Assembly: GCA_034698045.1 (NCBI GenBank)
Contig: JAQGAU010000787.1
Location: 1-23,891 of the forward strand
DNA: 23,891 nucleotides
Direction: 5' to 3'
Source of the DNA: Paramacrobiotus richtersi
Lineage: Eukaryota > Tardigrada > Eutardigrada > Parachela > Macrobiotidae
Below the pieces are notes generated by a model. That model worked only from the letters and a program-made list of their open reading frames with translations, was not told where the DNA came from and made no database searches. Shown one piece after another: positions 21,675 to 23,891 of the stretch; the first letter of the stretch is position 1; each line of letters starts with the position of its first letter. The position numbers were made by a program, and so were the translations under genes.

Positions 21675-21914
21675 TATGCGGACGACCAGTAGAAAGTGGG
21701 GTCCGGAAGCGCACCGGCTCATGTCCACCTTAGCCAGGAAAATCCGTCAGGAACAGGGGGAGAAGCGAACGAAAGAGTATATACTGTATACCAACATATA
21801 AGCATCGAGCTGCAGCGGGCGAACGCTGTGGCTATTCTGGGGACAGCGCCTCCATCGGCTAATGTGGACCAGACTTTTTCGGTTATTCGTGAAACAGGCA
21901 GAATATCTGCCTAG
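21675..21914 (+). pseudogene. hAT-transposase C-terminal remnant (tentative)
   Basis: One plus-strand frame from 21675 reads basic sequence (RKIRQEQGEKRTKEY) and stops near 21806. An overlapping frame continues with LQRANAVAILGTAPPSANVD and QTFSVIRETGRIS to a stop at 21912. The second part resembles the hAT dimerisation region, where transposases have a pattern like P-SSA-VER-FS--GRI. If so, the two frames are one decayed sequence broken by a frameshift. The match is short and made by eye; no element ends were found. Confidence 0.3.
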
Positions 21915-22235
21915 ATGTTTGTTTTGTTGTTGCACTATGAGATCTGGTGTTGAAAAGAAACTGTATGCCTGCGTACGGTATAAATGTATGACAGGGATGA
22001 GAGCAATAATAAACCAGTAGAAACAATGACCCATACCAGCGATTGCACGAGCATAATTCACTCTGTTGCAGTATAGGTACATGATATTGAATCAAAATAT
22101 AACAACGGTAATGTTGCATTCCATCGAATCAACGACAGCCATAACACAAGTAATAGACAAGCTGTACGTAATTAAAAGTCTGTAAAACGCCGCTACTAAA
22201 GCGTTAGCCGAGGGTGCGCGGCGTGAAATGCAGGA
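21915..22235. other. Intergenic, nothing recognised
   Basis: Short overlapping frames on the minus strand only. No repeat or RNA gene seen. Confidence 0.4.
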
Positions 22236-22460
22236 TCATGCAAAATCAGCTTCCGGGTGAGGAAGGTCTTGGAAAGGAATACTTATAAAAACAAAAGGTA
22301 TGTCGCGCTTATTCAAATACTCTAGCAGCGCTTGCTGGGTGAGCTTGGTCAGCTGTCGAACGTCGATACTCTCCAGGTCGGCAATACCGTCAGCGTGAAA
22401 CGTCCGCTCAGGGTAGTGGACGCCTTCTCGCGGGTCGCAGGTCTGGGTGCATTGGAGAAT
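22236..22460 (-). pseudogene. Third copy of the F-box gene exon C, with mutated splice acceptor
   Basis: The frame is full-length (74 residues plus stop): QCTQTCDPREGVHYPERTF, then DVRQLTKLTQQALLEYLNKR, then a diverged end. It begins at exactly the codon where exon C starts in the two genes. The intron side is also conserved: copy 1 has tttgtgcag at this junction and this copy has tttgtgctg, so the AG is lost. Exons A and B are absent from the window. They could lie beyond base 23891, past the inserted foldback element. Either this is a dead fragment, or it is the end of a third gene using another acceptor. Confidence 0.65.
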
Positions 22461-22510
22461 CAGCACAAAAGATGACAGCATTAGCTATGACTAAACGGTG
22501 AATGCCGGTG

Positions 22511-22519
22511 CAGAATAAC
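22511..22519. repeat. Target site duplication, left copy
   Basis: CAGAATAAC (10 bp match if the next G is included), identical to 23624-23632 on the far side of the foldback element. Confidence 0.8.
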
Positions 22520-23623
22520 GGGTACTACGAAAACCTAGGTTTGGGAACTGGACCTGGACCTGGTAGACTGGGATCTGGTATGGTACTGGGCCTGGAAAGT
22601 GCAAACTTAATGGTAGTTGGTAACTGGCATCTGGGACTATAGCCAGAGGTGGGAAATGGTATCTGGTAGTTACTCATAATCACAATTATTAGCATATTTC
22701 GCAGGTCGATTTTATTAATTAAAAATTGTCTATTCTCGTATTACTTTTGGTCTTTCCAAACGACAAATACCTGCTGCACGAGCGCTTAAAAGTTTTCTTT
22801 AAAAACGAGGTTAGTCAAGACTCTCTGATCGATCTCTGAAGTTTCTGGAATCAAAAACAGTAGACAGAGCCTCTCATGGTTGCCGAATATGTCAGTGCAA
22901 GCCTGCCCGCATTCAAAAAACTATAGATGATAGACAGCTAAGACAGTATTTTTAGATGAGTCAGATGCGATTTGAAGCTGTAGACCAAACGTCCAAATCT
23001 GGTCTGTCTAAATCGCGTCTTATCTGTCTTTGTGGGTTCGATTTTCCGCACCTCGTACGTTTATAGTATAATATCAACATATGAACAATAGTCAAAAATA
23101 CTAAATAATTCCTGTCAAAAGCGTGTTTTTGTACTAATATATATGGATGAAACAATTTGATATGCACCGTTTGTTTGTTTATATGAAGCCGTTTTCTGTA
23201 AGGCAGTCGACAACAGCAGAATTTCATTTTATTGAAAGTTTGGCGGGCAAACAACCGATAGGCTCGGTAGCTGTGGAAAGGCGACGTCTACCGTTACCCA
23301 TTGCAGAAACTTCAAAGAGATCATAGATTCTTAGCTACTTTATTGATTAAAGGAAAAGTTTTAAGCCTCGTGCAGCAGGTGCTTGTGGTTGTGGGAAAGA
23401 CAAAAAGTAATACGAGATAGACAATTTTTTACTGATAAATGTAACCTGCAAAACATGCTGATAATAGTGATTAACAGTACCTACCAGATACCATTCCCAG
23501 CGGTGGTTATAGTCCCTGATACCAGTTTCCAACTACCATTCTATTCGTACTTCCCAGGTCCAGCACCATACCAGATCCCAGTCTACCAGGTCCAGTTCCC
23601 AAACCCAGGTTTTCGTAGTACCC
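22520..23623. mobile_element. Foldback / Mutator-like non-autonomous DNA transposon, 1.1 kb
   Basis: Both ends read GGGTACTACGAAAACC inward, followed by about 150 bp of inverted repeat (22520-22672 against 23478-23623) rich in CTGG/CCAG-type units. These include GGAACTGGACCTGG, GACTGGGATCTGGTATGGT and, at the inner end, GGTATCTGGTAG. The left arm carries an extra GGACCT unit. A 9-bp direct repeat, CAGAATAAC, flanks the element exactly. Long terminal inverted repeats, G-rich tips and a 9-bp duplication fit Mutator-like or foldback elements. The 800-bp interior holds no transposase frame, so it is non-autonomous. The Pro-rich frame in the right arm (YQIPFP, FPGPAPYQIP) is not preserved in the left arm and is probably not a gene. 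Confidence 0.8.
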
Positions 23624-23632
23624 CAGAATAAC
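23624..23632. repeat. Target site duplication, right copy
   Basis: CAGAATAAC, matching 22511-22519. Confidence 0.8.
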
Positions 23633-23891
23633 GTCAGAACAACGGGATATACATATTGCATGCTGATACGTGAAAAGTCACTGGTAATGCAGCCGTTGTA
23701 AAATGATACCATGGAGCGATAGACAGTCTTACGCGGGATACAGCGAACACAGAGCTGTACTTTTAGTGGACGGTACAAGCACTCGACTCAACGCTCCATT
23801 TCTTGAAAGAGAAATACTGTACGCGCCCGCGCAAATGGGTCACTTTACGGCCCTACCGTTCATAATCCCCCAATGGGTACTGTATAACGAA
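23633..23891. other. Right flank of the element, nothing recognised
   Basis: If the stray exon C belongs to a larger gene, this is intron or upstream sequence. I see no exon B homology in it. Confidence 0.35.

Noticed and set aside
23383..23631. Pro-rich plus-strand frame (YQIP repeats)
   Set aside because: Lies in the right inverted repeat of the foldback element. The left arm carries an indel that breaks the frame, so it is more likely repeat structure than protein.

Overview
The window is nuclear DNA from a small-genome animal. Genes are split by mostly short GT-AG introns (many of 55-140 bp), animal AATAAA signals follow several genes, and the protein families are animal ones: FERM/protein 4.1, LDL-receptor class A, a likely SLC1 transporter and F-box proteins. 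A lineage-expanded, tandem F-box family plus compact introns suggests an invertebrate, possibly a tardigrade. That placement is inference. Nothing bacterial or plasmid-like was seen. All exon models were built by hand from reading frame, splice-site phase and family motifs.

Left part (1-5.3 kb), all genes on the minus strand. The first is the 5' part of an unknown gene with a 33-35 residue internal repeat; it runs off the left edge. Next is a fragment of an unknown gene (1758-2290), then a short divergent SLC1 (glutamate-type) transporter-like gene (3128-4573). A near-perfect 244-bp hairpin (5001-5244) sits just past the poly(A) signal of the next gene.

Middle (5.3-11.3 kb). A complete 12-coding-exon minus-strand gene (5480-8161) encodes a compact 504-residue protein 4.1-type FERM protein. 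Upstream is a CRE/TATA promoter-like site. Two minus-strand terminal exons with their own poly(A) signals (8830-9017 and 9501-9608) belong to unrecognised genes. A plus-strand three-exon gene (10446-11147) encodes a 79-residue secreted precursor. It has a signal peptide, a basic propeptide and a single LDLa module directly after a Lys-Arg site.

Right part (11.8-23.9 kb). Two tandem minus-strand paralogues (12701-15135 and 16552-18633) share a three-exon plan with identical phases. Exon A encodes Tudor/Agenet-like modules, exon B an F-box and long tail, and exon C a conserved short C-terminus. Two stray exon-C copies flank them: a truncated one at 11797-11922, and one at 22236-22460 whose splice acceptor AG is mutated. 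A U6 snRNA-like gene lies at 19157-19266. A long gene-free AT-rich tract follows, then a small hAT-transposase-like remnant. A 1.1-kb foldback/Mutator-like element (22520-23623) has about 150-bp terminal inverted repeats and a 9-bp target duplication, and is inserted beside the second stray exon C.

The neighbours do not form one pathway. The coherent theme is local duplication, decay and transposon insertion around the F-box family.
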